A stretch of DNA of 64,000 nucleotides from Lytechinus variegatus (lineage: Eukaryota > Echinodermata > Echinoidea > Temnopleuroida > Toxopneustidae): assembly GCF_018143015.1 (NCBI RefSeq), contig NC_054742.1:53825195-53889194 (forward strand), written 5' to 3'. The notes beneath the pieces are model-generated. The model was not told where the DNA came from. It did no database searches and worked only from the letters and a program-made list of their open reading frames with translations. Shown in pieces: positions 33,104 to 48,100 of this stretch; position 1 is the first letter of the stretch; every line of letters begins with the position of its first letter. The translations under genes and the position numbers were made by a program.

Positions 33104-36100
33104 GTAAGATATTATTATACATGCAAATCTACAAATACATGGATGCACAATATTTCAGATTACATCCCTTCTCAAAATTGTTACATTTAACTTTATCTTT
33201 ATGAAAGGGGTTCCACATCTACGCGTCTGTCTGCCGATCGATAGTGAGTGATCGTATTACCGACCGGCTTTGTACAGTAGAGGCGCATGGCTAATATGGG
33301 AGACTCTTTCCAATAGGGGACAATCTCCCACATTGGAGACTTGCTTTGCAAAAGGACAAAAGAAACAACAACAAAAGCATGATTTTTTCCACCAAAAATT
33401 TTGACTCACTGAGGTCAGAAGCCCATTTGTTTTGTGTGTGATTGACAACAAAAATCCTTATCAAAACAAAAGTAGACGGTGAATTTTTAAAGTAGACAGT
33501 GAAAAGGGGTAATTTTTCATGAGGAATCTGCTTATCACATTTTTATTTGCCGCCAAGGTAATCCTTTTGCAGCACATGTAAACAAAGGAAATTGGACTCC
33601 AAAACTGGAGACTGTCTCTGAAATTGGATACCCAAATTCTTTACAAAAGTCTCTGATATTGGAGATGATCTCTGGACATTGGAGACAGTCTCCAATATTG
33701 GCCGTGCGCCTCTAATGTTGTATTACCGAACGTGCGTATTGTACGCGTCAGAAAATAATTTCATATGCTCAAAAGTTTGCAACATTCTTTCAAAGGGAAA
33801 TTGAATAGAAAGATGATGAAAAATGTTCAAAAACACATTTTCTAAGTCTTGATATTCTAGAAATAGCAAAATATGGTCAAAAATTTCTCATCGCCGGTGA
33901 TTATGTTGTTTTCTCAAATTTTTCCATAGAAAACATGTTCGGTAATACGATACCTTTTTCAAGTGACCAAATTATTTCACATACGAAGAGGGGTCCGATT
34001 GGAAGCTAATTATCGTAAAAAGGGAAAACGATTTTGGCAAAATTTTTACCTTTTTATATTATGTACATGTAGGTAATTGTGTATTTATGGTGAAAGTTTG
34101 ATGAATTTTATGAGAATAATGTGCTTGATATGACTGAATTCATGAAAAGTGTTTGGTAATACGATCCACTACCCATTTCTTTCTCGTCAAAATCCCCAAA
34201 TCATGTGTAAACTTAACAGTGATGAGTGCACAGCTGCAGACATGGTGCACCATCCTTTTGACTTTTTGTTCAATCTGAAAATGATTGGCCAAGGTTTTTT
34301 TCCAAGAAAATCATATATTTGTCTCAATTTTTGAGATTTTTAGCACACTTAATAAGGAACATCAACTGATTAAAAAAAAAATCATGATTAGACACTAATC
34401 TGTAGTTAAATTGTAACATGTAGATCTAGTTGCACAGACATTACCTCACCCTCGTTCATATATTATTTTCTTGCTCTCTCTTTTTGTATCCTTCCTCTGT
34501 TAAGGTTGAAGATCGTTGATCAGCTTTAGTAAATGAAGACAAAATAAAATGATGCAAAAATATTGCAGCCAGTCTTCTTCAGAATGAAAAGATATTAATG
34601 ATGCCCCATGGCATGTCTTTATACATGATTCTGGGTGTGTGTTATGTTGATTTCATGGTGACTCAATACAGTCAAGATGTTATTATTTTAGTATATTTCT
34701 ATTATTCATGTTTTCTTTAAAAAGACAGGATTGTCCCATTCAAGCCATTTAGCCTGCTTTTCGATTCAAGGGAGGCCTGCCGAATAAAAGTGACTGATAG
34801 ATAGATGATAGATAAAATGGTTTATTAAAAGATCATCGCAGCCAAAGGCCGAATTGTGATCAATTTTACAAAAATTCAAGTTACATATAAAGTTATCATA
34901 CAAAGTATCGTAATATTTTCTTAAAATGATACTTACGGTACATGTACATATATACAGAAATAGAAATAATACAATGATCAGTGGTAAATAATGTCAAAGA
35001 TTTTCATTGAAAAAAATCCTGTATCAATACTGTAAAAAGTATTTTTCAAAATGATGCAGGCTGCAAGTGATTATATAGCCCCTGTGGGCTACTCTGCTGA
35101 ATTGTATATTTTAACAATTTTTTTTGCCTATTTTTTATCTTGAAGTTAATCTATTAGTGGATAAATACTTGATTTTTGCAGTCAGTTCTACTTCTTACTA
35201 GTTACCTTGACCCAAGCCCCAAGGTTCAATTGATTACATGTATGTTTTGTGGCATGTGCCTGTATAAAGTAATCCAAGCTATATGGGGATATTACGTCTA
35301 CATGTACATGTATATGCAGAGGTTTGAGGTTTCAGCCACGGTCAAATCTTTCAGATGGTGAAGTTAAAGAGAAATTCCAGTAGTTGCAGTAAACACTGAT
35401 TTCATGAGAAAGTCTGTAAAACAAGGCTTAAAGTGATTGGTTAACATTGGTTTGACTTTTAAAAAATCTGAGCTAGAAGGTCACACTTGTCACCTGTGTC
35501 TGTGATATGTTACAAAAATGAAGCCCAGAAAAAATTGCGTTCGAAAATAATTATTTAGTGCTTCAAAAATTGAAGTATAAAGTGACCGGAAACATCATCT
35601 TAATTTCATCCCATACACTTATGTGTACTATTTAGGTGTCTATAAGACACCTATTTACAAAATCTGGGTTTGCCTTGTAGCTTTAGCTTTTCATTCTGAA
35701 CAATGGTTGTTTTCAGGGTTTATTAGAACTTTCTAATACATGTACATGCACTTGTACACATGTTTCATCTTGGTTTGAGAATTTTTTTAATCAGCTGCTT
35801 ACAAAGTTAAACAATACCTTTAATTGTCAGTATATCATCGATGATCTAGAGATCTGGTACAGTTACATTAACTGAACTTTGTGAATCTTGAAATCTACGC
35901 TGAAAAATGTTCACACCAAAGATCCCCAACACAGATAAGCGCACGTGGGACAATGTATAATTATTGCTTAGAGCGTTGGGCCCGACGCTCTACCCGAATC
36001 CTGTGCTTATTTGCTGATTTCTCAGCAATTACACAATTTCTTCCAGAATCCTTTGGCACATGCGTTTTATTTATACAGACAGAAACTTTGTGGTCATTTC

Positions 36101-39100
36101 ATTGGATTCTGTACGAACTCATTTTGATATCGTTACCAAAACTAGCATTTACCTTTAAAGGGTAATCCCAGGCATAAATAATCATATCTGATTAAAACTC
36201 ATTTACACACACCACAATTAAAGCGTAAATATTCACACCTGACACCTGAATGGTTCGGGTATTGAAACCATAATTCAATATCAGCAACAAGAAAAGAAGA
36301 AATTATGATTATACTCTATAGATAATGAATTGTACTTTACATACAATAATAAAAAGCACAACTTTTTCTTTTAATGAAAAAAGTTTGTGGGTTTCATTTC
36401 TTAATTTTCAATAGAGGGCCTCACGGAATTACAGATTTCGAGCACTCTAGTGTATAAAATAATGAAAGGAAGGTGATATTCAGGTGTAGGATTTTTTTTT
36501 AAAGACCCTTTTTTAGTGTTTTGTTGTGTGTAGCATATACATGTATACGTAGACTCGATAAAGGCAAAGTGGTTGCAGACTGCAAGTGCCATTTGTATTC
36601 ATGAAATTTTGAGTGTCCAAAGAAAGGCAGCAAGACTGGTATGAATTGTAACTTGACATAGAATATAGACAGATATTTGCTGCTACAAAGCTCTCATGCA
36701 TGTATGGAAGAGTTTAATACATGTAGGGTAGGGCATTTTTGCCAGTTCTTTCCATTCAAAAGTTTTGAGGGTACAGTGTACATGTACATGACCCGGGGGG
36801 GGACCCTCCACATGACCTGCTACGCACCCGCATCTAGAAAAAGCGCCGAAAAGGGTCCCATTTCAGGCTCTCAGGCATCGTCAATGTCTTTGGCAAAAAG
36901 GGTTGCATTTCAGCACCATTCGCTGATAAATCCCCACTAGGGTAGCCTTTTCTCTCTCTCTCTTCACGCCATTTAGATTTGCTAAATTGGTTATGATTAC
37001 CATTTAGTGGTGCAAATTTGAGTCGATCTACATGGTATGCTATTAAGGGTTGCAAATTTGGGCAAATTTGACCTGGGACTGGGAGCAGACCTAAGAAATT
37101 AATAAGAATATATATATTAGTCCGGGTTATAATTGAGCAAGGTGCCACACGAAAAAGGAGAAATTTTCATATAGTGCTTCTAGACCAGTTTTTTACGCTG
37201 AATATGAATATATGAGGTAACCAGGCTGTATCCTGAAAATTAACCCGTGAGGGCGCTTTTTTCAAAATGGCCGCCAAATTTTCAGAACATTTGAATTTTC
37301 GTACATAGATTTTGACATAAACATTCCATTGCCACAAAATTAGTGTCATATGAAAGACAAATAAATTTCCTACAATTTGGTACCATTTACAGGGGATAAG
37401 TAGGTCATTTGGCTGAGATTTTAAGTAGAAAAATGCATTTTTTGTCATTTTTTCCCCAAAATTGAAAATTTTGCAAATACATGATTTTACATAATTCTAA
37501 GAAAAATGAATCAAGGACCTTGAAATGTTCCAGAAAACTTTATCGATATACTATTATTATGTGGATGAAATTCCAACTCTGTATCATTCTTCATAACAAA
37601 TTTATAAGGTATCAAACTTGAGCACTTCAATTTCAGAAATGTCGCTTTTTGTATGCATTTCCATAGACTAATACGTATAACATGTATAATGTATAGTTAA
37701 AAATCAAATCCAATTATCTCCGCTCGTTAGTCACTTGGATAGTTAAGAGTAGGCTTTTCTATATTGGCTACATAAAACAAAATGTTGGCACATCAAGGCC
37801 TAACACTCCCATGGGGTGGGGGTGTCAACCCCCCCCCCCCCCGCCCCCCTTGGCTATATCATGCTGTTGTATATTGCCTATTTATTGGAAAATCACCACT
37901 TTTTGAAGCACCCAAAAATGCTATACAGTACAGCCACTTTAATTACTTTGGAAACCACTTGGAGAGGAAAAGAGTAAGCTTTGTTCTACAAGCTACATCA
38001 AAAGTAGTGACACGTACATCGAAGCCAACCCCTCTCGGGGGGGGGGGGGGGGGAGGGGAGGGTCACCCCTCCCCCTTTTGCTTATTGCCAGTTTATTTGG
38101 AAATTCACCATTTTGTGCCCAACATTGAGGCAAAAAGCGTTTGTGCATTATAGTGTTTTATTGCTTTGAGAGAGTAGAGTGTGTTCTACCAGCTACATAA
38201 ATAAGCGCTAGCACATCGAACCCTAGCCCTCTCAGGGGCTGTCTAAGTCACCCCCTCCTCTACATCATGTATATTGCCTATTAAAAATTTCACCATTTTG
38301 GATCACCCATTGAGGCATATTAAGGGGCGTTTCTATATCATACAGCCAATTTTATTTTCTTGTAATTACTTAGAGAGAAAAGCGTAGGCTTTGCTCTATC
38401 AGCTACATATTATTAGGAAGCGCTGGCACATCGAAACCTATCCCTCTCACGGGCTGATAAGTCAACCCCCCCTCTATTATCATGTATATTACCTATTTAT
38501 TGGAAATTACACCATTTTGAATCGCCCATTGAGGCAAAAGTGCATTTCTACTATATAGTACAGCCAATTTCGTTTTCTTGCAATGACTTGAGAGGAAAGA
38601 GTAGGCTTTGCTCTATCAGATACAAATAAACAAGTGCTTGCAAAGAAAAGCCTACCCCCTCCGGGAAGCTGTTGAAATTAACCCATCCATTTTGCATTAT
38701 AGCATATTTATTGAAGAATTCACCATTTTAAAGCCCCCATTTAGGCAAAAAGGCGTTTCTGATATCCCTGCCACTTTTAATGCATTGAAACCACTTAGGG
38801 AGGAAAGAAGAGGTTTTTGCTTTATCAGCCACATATAAAGAGGTGCAGGCAAATAAAAGCCTACTTCCTTCAGGGGACTGTCGAAATTACCCCTCCCCAC
38901 CCTCTCTTGAAATTCACCATTTTGGAGCCCCCATTTAGGCAAAAAGGCGTTCCCGATATATAGTTCTGCCACTTTTAATGCCTTGAAACCACTTAGGGAG
39001 GAAATAATAGGTTTTTGCTTTATCAGCCACATATAGAGAAGTGCAGGCAAATAAAAGCCTACCCCCTCCAGGAGGCTGTCGAAATCACCCATCCCTTTTG

Positions 39101-42100
39101 CATTATTGCCTATTTTTTGAAAAAATCACAACTTTGGAGCCCCCATTGAGGCAGAAAGTCATTTCTGATTATTTTTCTGCCGTTTTTCACCCTTTAAAAA
39201 CACTAGGAGAGAAAAAAAAATAGGCTTTGCTTTAACAGCTACATATCAGGACATGCTCGCAAATAAAAGCCTATCCCCATCAGAGGGCTGTTGAAATCAT
39301 CCCACCCTTTTTTTTTATTATTGCTTATTTATTGAAAAATTCACCATTTTGGAGCCCCCATTGAGGCAAAAAGGCGGTTCTGATAAATAGGTCTGCCACT
39401 ATTACCACCTTGAAACTACTTGGAGAGGGAAGTGTAGACTTTCCTCTAACAGCTACATATAAAGAAGTTGCTCTACTATATACTAGAAACACATTTTTTT
39501 CCTGAACGGGGGTTCCAAAATGGCGATTTTTACAATGAATTGGCAAAAATCGTAAAAAAGGTGGGGTAACATAATTATAGTCCCCTGAAGTGAGTCAGGC
39601 TTCGATATGGCAGCAATTTGTTATATATGGCTGAAAGAGGGGAACCTATTCTTTCCTCTCCAAGTGGTTTCAAGAAAGAGAAATTGTGTGTTTTATACAG
39701 CAGAAGTGCATATCGCCTCAATGGGGCTCAAAAATTGTGAATTTTCAAATAATTAGGCAATAATGCAAGAGAGGTGGGGTGATTTGACAGCCGCCCAGAT
39801 GGGTAAGCTTCAATGTGCCAGCATTTCTTTATAGAGCAAAGCATGTTCTTTCCTCCTTAATTGGTTTCAAGGCAGTAAAAGTGGCAGTACTATATATCAG
39901 AGATGCCTTTTTACCTCAATGGGGGCTCAAAAATGGTGAATTTGCAATAAATAGGCAATGACGCAAAGGCGTGAGGGGGCTGATTTCGACAGCCCCAAGA
40001 AGGGGTAGGCTTTTATTTGCCAGCACAAAATTATGTAGCTGATAGAACAAAGCCTATTCTTTCCTCTCTAAGTGGTTTCAAGGCAATGAAAGTGTCAGAA
40101 CTATATATCAAAGACACCTTTTTGCTTCAATGAGGGCTTTAGATGGTGACTTTTCAACAAATAGCCAAATACTGAAAATTAGTTGGGTAATAACTTCAAC
40201 AGCCGCCTGAAGGAGATAGGCTTCGATTTGCCAACACGTCTTTATATGGAGCTAATAGAGCAAAGCCTACTCTTTCTTCTCCAAGTATTGCAAGAAAATA
40301 AAATTGGCTGTACTATACAGTAGGAATGCGCTTTTGCCTCAATGAGTGATCCAAAATGGTGACATATCCAATAAATCGGCAATATACATGATATAGAGGG
40401 GGGGTGACTTTGACAGCCCCTGAGGGCTTGGTTTCGATGTGCCAGTGCTTATTTATATGAAGCTGGAAGAACGAAGTCTACTCTATCCTAAGTGGCTTCA
40501 AATCAATAAAATGGGGTGTGCAACAAAGCACAAACGCTCTTTGGCCTCAACGTTGGGTCCAAAATGATGAATTTTGAAATAAATATGCACTATTAAGCAA
40601 ACGCCCCCCCCCCCCTAAGAGGGGTATGCTTCGATGTGCCACTTCTTTGGATGTAGCTGGTAGAACAATTAAAGCCTACTTTTTCCTCTCAAAGTGGTTT
40701 CAAAGCAATCAAAGTGGCTGTACTGTAGTAGAAATGCCTGTTTTTGCCTCAATGGGTGCTTCAAAAAATGGTGATTTTCCAATAAATAGGCAATATACAA
40801 CAATATAATATGGCCAAGGGGGGGGGGGCTTCAACTTCCCCACCCCATGAGAGTGTTAGGCCTTGATGTGCCAACATTTGTTTTATGTAGCTGATAGAGA
40901 AAAGCCTACTCTTAACTATCCAAGTGATTAACGAGCGGAGATAATTGGATTTAATTTTTAACTATACATTATACATGTTATACGTATTAGTCTATGGAAA
41001 TGCATACAAAAAGCGACATTTCTGAAATTGAAGTGCTCAAGTTTGATACCTTATAAATTTGTTATGAAGAATGATACAGAGTTGGAATTTCATCCACATA
41101 ATAATAGTATATCGATAAAGTTTTCTGGAACATTTCAAGGTCCTTGATTCATTTTTCTAAGAATTATGTAAAATCATGTATTTGCAAAATTTTCAATTTT
41201 GGGGAAAAAATGACAAAAAATGCATTTTACTACTTAAAATATTAGCCAAATGACCTACTTATCCCCTGTAAATGGTACCAAATTGTAGGGAATTTATTTG
41301 TCTTTCATATGACACTAATTTTGTGGCAATGGAATGTTTACGTCAAAATCTATGTACGAAAATTCAAATGTTCTGAAAATTTGGCGGCCATTTTGAAAAA
41401 AGCGCCCTCACGGGTTAATTTTCAGGATACAGCCTGGTTACCTCATATATTCATATTCAGCGTAAAAAACTGGTCTAGAAGCATTATATGAAAATTTCTC
41501 CTTTTTCGTGTGGCACCTTGCTCAATTATAACCCGGACTATATACTCTAGTATCATGTCTTCAAATATGAGTACATGTACATCAGCATGTATGATCTAAA
41601 GAAAAATGATGGGGGGGGGGGGGAGGTACAATACAGTATACACACAAATGGAGAGACACATACTGTACAATCATGTACATGGGGCGAGAGATCGAACCTT
41701 GATCTACATTTTCTAAAAACTTTGCTATTTAACTCTTAGCTCTTTATGCGCCTTGAGCACTCTACAGAGTGGATTTGGCGCTTTACAAGTCTCATTATTG
41801 TTATTTGTAATTTTTAAAGGTTAAAGATGTATAAACTTGTATTTAATGATTTTTAATCAACTCTTGTCACAATGCATTTCAATCGATTACATCATACATG
41901 TTATTGTCACTAATGAATGATGATTAATAAAAAAGAAAATAATTAAAATCTTTGTATAAAAATAAAAAAAAATCATAGAAAGGAACCCATCATGTTGTGA
42001 TTTTTTAGCCGAATGAAGATATACATGTATTGTCTTAAAATTGGTGTTTATTTGAAAGCTATTTATTTAAGTGTAAGCTCATTCATGTCTACATCACATG

Positions 42101-45100
42101 TAAAAATATGAGCTCATACATGTAGACACATAAATTTGCAATATTGCGCTCAATATTATTAGGGGAAAAAAATGAGGGTCATTTATAATATTTGACATTA
42201 CATGTGACTTTTAAGGGATTGTTGTGCTGTTTTTAAACATGAGCAATTTTGGCTCACCTTCAATTTTAGTCTCATTTTGTAGCTGTTTGTAGAACAGGTT
42301 TGACGTTAAACCTATATAATAGAATTTTAGTTCTATGTTTGACATTTAAAACAAAAAAAATAATTTTTTATGTTTGAAATTTACAAAAAAATTGCATATC
42401 AAAATGTTCTTGATGAAATTAGTGAATTCCTCTGAGATATTGTCATCTGAAGTAGAATTTGAGATGACTGAGACACATTCTTTACATGTAGGTCCTATAC
42501 AGATTTTCAGTCATTTTGATATTCATGTATATGTAATGGATTATTATTGTTCAACAAGCATCTGAATGCAAATTTGTCCAAATTTTATGATGAACGCTAT
42601 CAGAATTCAGTCCAACTTTATTACAATTGCAGGGAAATTTATTAGGGTATCTCACCTACATGTAGCCACAAGGAAGTTTACCTGTACAGTATCATATCAT
42701 CTTCATGAAACAAACCTTGTCTTTCTGGGCCCATTGCTAAAAGTGTTGCAATCAAGAGCAACTCCAATCAATACAACTTGAATTTTAATTTAAGTATTAA
42801 ATTGAAACTGACACCCATCTGTTAACTTAAAAGAAATAAAAAATAATGAAAGAAAGTTTTATTACATTGTTTGAAGAAATGGGCTAGCAAGGATGCATCA
42901 GCTGGTATACATGTAGGTGAACCAGTAAGAAAATGTGTATTCCTGGCCTGCCTCATAATGAATTCCATTATTTTGTGTGCTTGAGATACCCTGCAAGTGG
43001 GAAGTATTAATATTCTCCCTCCATGCATGTAAGCGTGCATGTATGAGAGCATGTTGTTTATCTTGTTACCATGGTTATTCTTCCAGTCTAACAGCAGTGA
43101 CCAGCATACTTAGTTCTATGTACTCTCCCAATTAATTGGTTCTGTGTTAAATTTATTACATTGTAAATCATGGATTGTTTTGCTGGTCTGATGAAATGGT
43201 TTTGAAGGGGGGGGGGGGGTATCAGAGTGATGATGACTTCTTACATGTACAGTGTGCTTGGCAGTTTTACAGTGTTTAATTCATGATAAAAAGATACTGA
43301 CAGTGTAAAGAATTTTTGAAGGTCAAATAATTATTTCTGAAGTGCTTAATTTGAACATCTCTGTTGTCTCACTAGCAAATAATGTACATTTTTAATATGT
43401 CAACATTTTTCTTTCTGTGAACATTTTATGGAATGTAAACTACAGGTGTACTTTGTAGATTCATGTTTGTGTTAAAATGACATTATTAATGTGATACAAG
43501 TACTTGATAGTTAACTTGAATACAAAATAGTGTTTTATAGATAGAATCCTGGCTACATGTCCATGTATATTGCTTAATATTTTGGTTCTTATTATCATTA
43601 TTATTACTCTTATCATGGACCTATATCCATGCTCTTATCTGTGATAAGAGAAATTTCACTATAAAGGCTTAAATGTCACCCTTATTTTTTCATCTTTGAT
43701 TATTGTCATTCAAAAAGATTGTTTTCATCACTATTATTATCATTGTACTTCAGTTATTAAGTACTGTTATCATTAATTATTATGACTGCTGTCACTGTTG
43801 TATGTAACACCCCTGTTTCATCAATTCCAATGTAGGTCCCATCAATTTCTTCAGGACTTCCATGTAATAGCAGTGATCAAATGCAGACACAATAATTATG
43901 TAGGACTTGCGAGTTAAAAAACAAAAAATTGATGACTTTGCCTTACAAGTCTGTAATACTCAATGCACTGTATGTAAATGTCACAATGTACTCTGCAAAC
44001 ATCACTAATGAAGTCCCAAATTCACATAAGGGTTACTAATTGCTTGACCATTAGACCCTGTGTTTACTTCAATTTGTCTTTCATTTGTTCACTTGTTTAA
44101 CAGGACTCTGGAGATGAGCACTGCAACAATTACTTTACAGCACAAACCCCATTGGGCTCAAGATTGAAGCTGGTCCAAATCTGTAATGCTTCAAAGGATA
44201 GTCCAGGGCTCCATAACACAAAGATTAGCGATCAATCACTAAATGAACTGAATATATTGATTAATTGAAATAGTAAAATTCATCGAGCTGTATGCTGAAA
44301 TTTTCATCAAAATCTGATCACAAATAACAAAGTTATTGAATTTTAAAGATAAGCAATTTTTTTTAATGGCACAGTGTCATGAATATTCATTAGATGGGCC
44401 GATGATGTCAAATTCCCACTTCTCTTACTATTTTACTACATTTTTTTGTACATATGTACATGAAACTACATGTATAATTATTATTTTCATGCATGGGTGA
44501 ATGATGTCTATATTATAAAAAAAGTTACAGCTATGGATATCTTTTGCATAAAATCAGTTGTCAATCCAATAGTTCTTTTTCATAAGAACAAGTGGGGATG
44601 ACATCAGTTTGCTTATTGAATGTTCATGAAGACATTCATAAAACTATTCACCAAAATAATGCAAATCTTCAAAATGTCATAAGTTTGCTATTCCTTGTCC
44701 AATTTTTATCAAATAGTCAATTGTTTTGTCTGATATTTCTTTATCTGCTCTAATCATTTCAACTTCAGCCTGGAGTAACCCAAGTCTTTTTATTTACCAA
44801 TTTTTGAGTGGCCAAAAGTTTCTCATGTTTTTTTTTTTAATTTGGGCAGGCCAGGTCCGCAACCAAGCAAGCTCATGCTGGGCCTGTATAGCTTTGTACA
44901 TGTAGTGTCAAAAGCTTTGTAAAGGTCAGCTGAGGTCAAACCTAACCACCTCAAACCAATAAGCATGAAGAGATATAGAGCTTTGTTTAAAATGTAATTG
45001 GATTGAAAAAATGCAATGTTTTGATCCATTCTATTTCATTTTATCTGGAAAACTGAACTACAATACAACTACAATAATACTAGATGGCAAAACATTGAAA

Positions 45101-48100
45101 ATAAAATCTGAAATGTGAAGTATTTCAGATTCAGAAAGAATCAGAATTCATTTAATGAATAATTTCTGCAAATTTAATGACCCTGACTGTTGACAAGCAG
45201 ATTCACTTTGTCCATTTGTTGAAGGTCAAAGTACAATATACATGTACATGTAATGCACTCTTATTCATTTGCCTATTCCTTAAATGTACCGTACCTTGAG
45301 TTACGTTGATGGCCACATCTCACTGTCTTCACGACTAAGGAGGGTGTACAGATGAGTGTAGCAGGGTTAAGAAGGCTCTTAGAGCCATTTAAAAATTCAC
45401 TCTTGCATATTCACAATTCCATTTATTACCATGATTACACAGATACACAATACACATGTGGAAGTCTAAGTATGATGAAGATTGAAGTTTTCCAACACTT
45501 ACTGTACCTCATTTGTTAAAGTTAAGTGTTTCAAAACTTACCTATTTTGCAATGTAATTAGTGTATAACTTACATAGTTGCATATTACATGTACATGTAG
45601 GCCTATATGTACATGTATATCATTCATTTGTTTGATTTTTACCATTATTTGAGTTTCCCTAATTTACTTCTTTGTTCAATACTCTTTGCTTTATGAGAAA
45701 AGGCATTATTCAAATTAAATGCATTATTATTGTTTTGTATTGTTACTAGTATTATTGTTGTTGTTATTACTATAATACTAAAATAAATTGATAATCATTA
45801 TAATTAGTTATCATTATTATTATCACTCACTCTTAATGTCATCAAGGTCGAATGAGAATGATAATTCTTTCTTTAAAAAAAAACTATAAAAAAAAAATTA
45901 GAATAAAAATGTATAATTGTGCAAACATACATGTACTGTACATGTACACATACATATATGTGTAATTATGTAGGCCCCATACATGTACATGTATGTGCTC
46001 TAGCTTCGGGTTGCATTACATTAAGGTTTTACATCCGGCTGTAGATCTGTACATTTCTTTTTAAAACCATGCCATGCATGAGTAAAGTAGCTAAAATCAA
46101 TATATTTGCTTTTTTATTCTCCGTGCAACCGGAGTGCTGCTACTGTACATACAAATGTCTGAAGCTCGGAAATGTCTAATGAATGTACATGTATTCTAAA
46201 CATCTTCTTCATTGTCTCTAAATATCATCATTGATTTGTATTCAGATGATCATAGACTTTTAATACATGTACATGTAAACTGTGTCATACTAAGGGTTAG
46301 AATAATCTATTTTATTTAGGCCTATTTGGTATACTGTACATGTACAGTATGATGTTTTCAAGTCACGGGCCCGAATTCTGCCGGGTATTCTGAAGTCAGG
46401 TTTAACTTTAGACCATAGTCTAAACTCTAACTCTGTGCTTAAGTTATGGGGGAGGGAAAAAAACTCCCGAAGTCTGCTTACATTGTATATTTCTTATATT
46501 TACCATTTTATTTCCCTTTGCTTTCATAATGAATAAAATACCTCAGTTATCATTCTGAGACAGTTATACATGTAAATGATTTGAGTGTCATAATACATTG
46601 AACATATTCAAGATTTGTGCTCCAATTTGCTCTCCTTAGTTAAACTTTAAACCACAGTTTGATTAAAACCAGGGTTCAGAATACAGGCCATAGTCGTCTT
46701 CTTTCTTCCTTGCACTCTGACACAGTACATGTTTGTGCCAGAAAATTTCTTTGATCTTTGAGGGAAGTCCAGCAACTCCAGCAGATCAACATTTTTTTTT
46801 TTAAAACAAATAATAACAATACATGTACATTGTATGTATACTCTGACAATGAGCCCGTGCTCTGAAATGTTTGATTCCTTAGTGACACATAAACAGGAGT
46901 TGCTATTTGCATTGTACCTGTTGCAATGGTCTGTTCTTAAGAATGACCTGGGGACATAGTTGTATGCTATTGCACTACATGTATATAGTGTTTGACAATT
47001 TTTGTTAACAGGAAACAATGAAATTGTAATAATTCATAATTACTGTAAGAGCATTCTAATGTGTTTCATGAAAAAAATCCTTTCAATGAAAATGTATGTA
47101 AGCTTATACAACACCATAAAAACCTCAAATTTTGATGACTGTTAATTATTGAGCTCGGTAACCATGGTTACAATAAAGGCAAAAGTTAATATAAGTAGAT
47201 TTCATGAAAGTGTCTGTGATTTTGTATCATAATTTGCTGCTCACTCTTTTCATTTGCTCTACACATTATCCCCAATTACTAAATTCAGTTATCTCTATTT
47301 TCCGAAACATCCATATTTTTCTTATTTCTTGTCTTTCTTTCATCTTGCAGGTAAATGAGTTCCCCGAGTTCCTGAATGGAGAAGAAAGGGACAACTGCCA
47401 GCACATCCACATCAAGTACAATGCCAAAAAACCTAGTAAACATCGCAAGAAAGGGAGCGGCGACAAGCTTGGCAATGGAACTGATGATGGGAGTAGTAGT
47501 GGAGGGAGCAGTCCTGTACCTGAACTCATTCTTACAGAGCCCAATGGGTCCACTCTGGACCCCTCCCAACATCCCTCGAGGTCCAGCAGCATGCGCAGCC
47601 TCAAGCTTAACCGCAGCTTGGATGAAAGCGACTTGAAATCGCTGAGAGACATGTCCATTGACTCTGACTCTGACAGCGAGGATAGACTCTCCTGGTCCAT
47701 GCCATCTGGTGATCTTGAAAACATGTCCATCCACAGCCTGGAGTCGCTCTCATTGGGAAGTGGTGAAATGCTGACAGGAGACAAAAGCAAAGGGAAAATC
47801 ACTGGTGTTGAAACCTGTCGCCCTCTGCCCAACCGTCCGCCCATCAACAGGGGACAGCGGCAGCGAAGCATCGATAAACCGGAGAGTTTCTCTTCCCAGA
47901 TTGCTTCATCGCTTGAAAACCGGGAAGCGAATACCCCCACCTCACCACCAGCATCATCCTCCTCCTCAACAAAGTCCCAGCTTCGGAACTTGCCCTCACC
48001 AGATCCTTTAGACACAGATAAATCCAAATCCAAGCCATTCCAATTTCCCTCTTCTGAGAAAGAGGTTACCAAGAAAGGGCTGCATTCACACATACCTCTA

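Larger units (their letters stand above)
37118..41540. mobile_element. 4.4-kb foldback (TU-like) element, gene 2 intron 1
   Basis: Starts TAGTCCGGGTTATAATTGAG and ends with its exact inverse. Each arm has an outer unique domain of about 650 bp (37118-37767 and about 40890-41540), nearly identical in inverse, then tandem units of about 200-224 bp. The left arm has unit junctions (GCTACAT-like) at 37768, 37992, 38192, 38402, 38619, 38828, 39027, 39238 and 39452. The right arm has inverted junctions near 39627, 39828, 40033, 40246, 40457, 40651 and 40886. The strand flip is near 39470. No coding sequence. This architecture matches foldback transposons such as the sea urchin TU elements (known class); the sequence family itself I do not recognise. 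Confidence 0.9.

Noticed and set aside
37167..41491. Frames of 60-131 codons within the foldback element
   Set aside because: They repeat with the DNA units and arms and look like translated repeat, not protein.
44104..44200. Possible extra exon of gene 2 ([14 protein letters not shown]...)
   Set aside because: Good acceptor and protein-like text, but no donor before a MITE begins, and exons 1 and 2 join directly in a conserved block.
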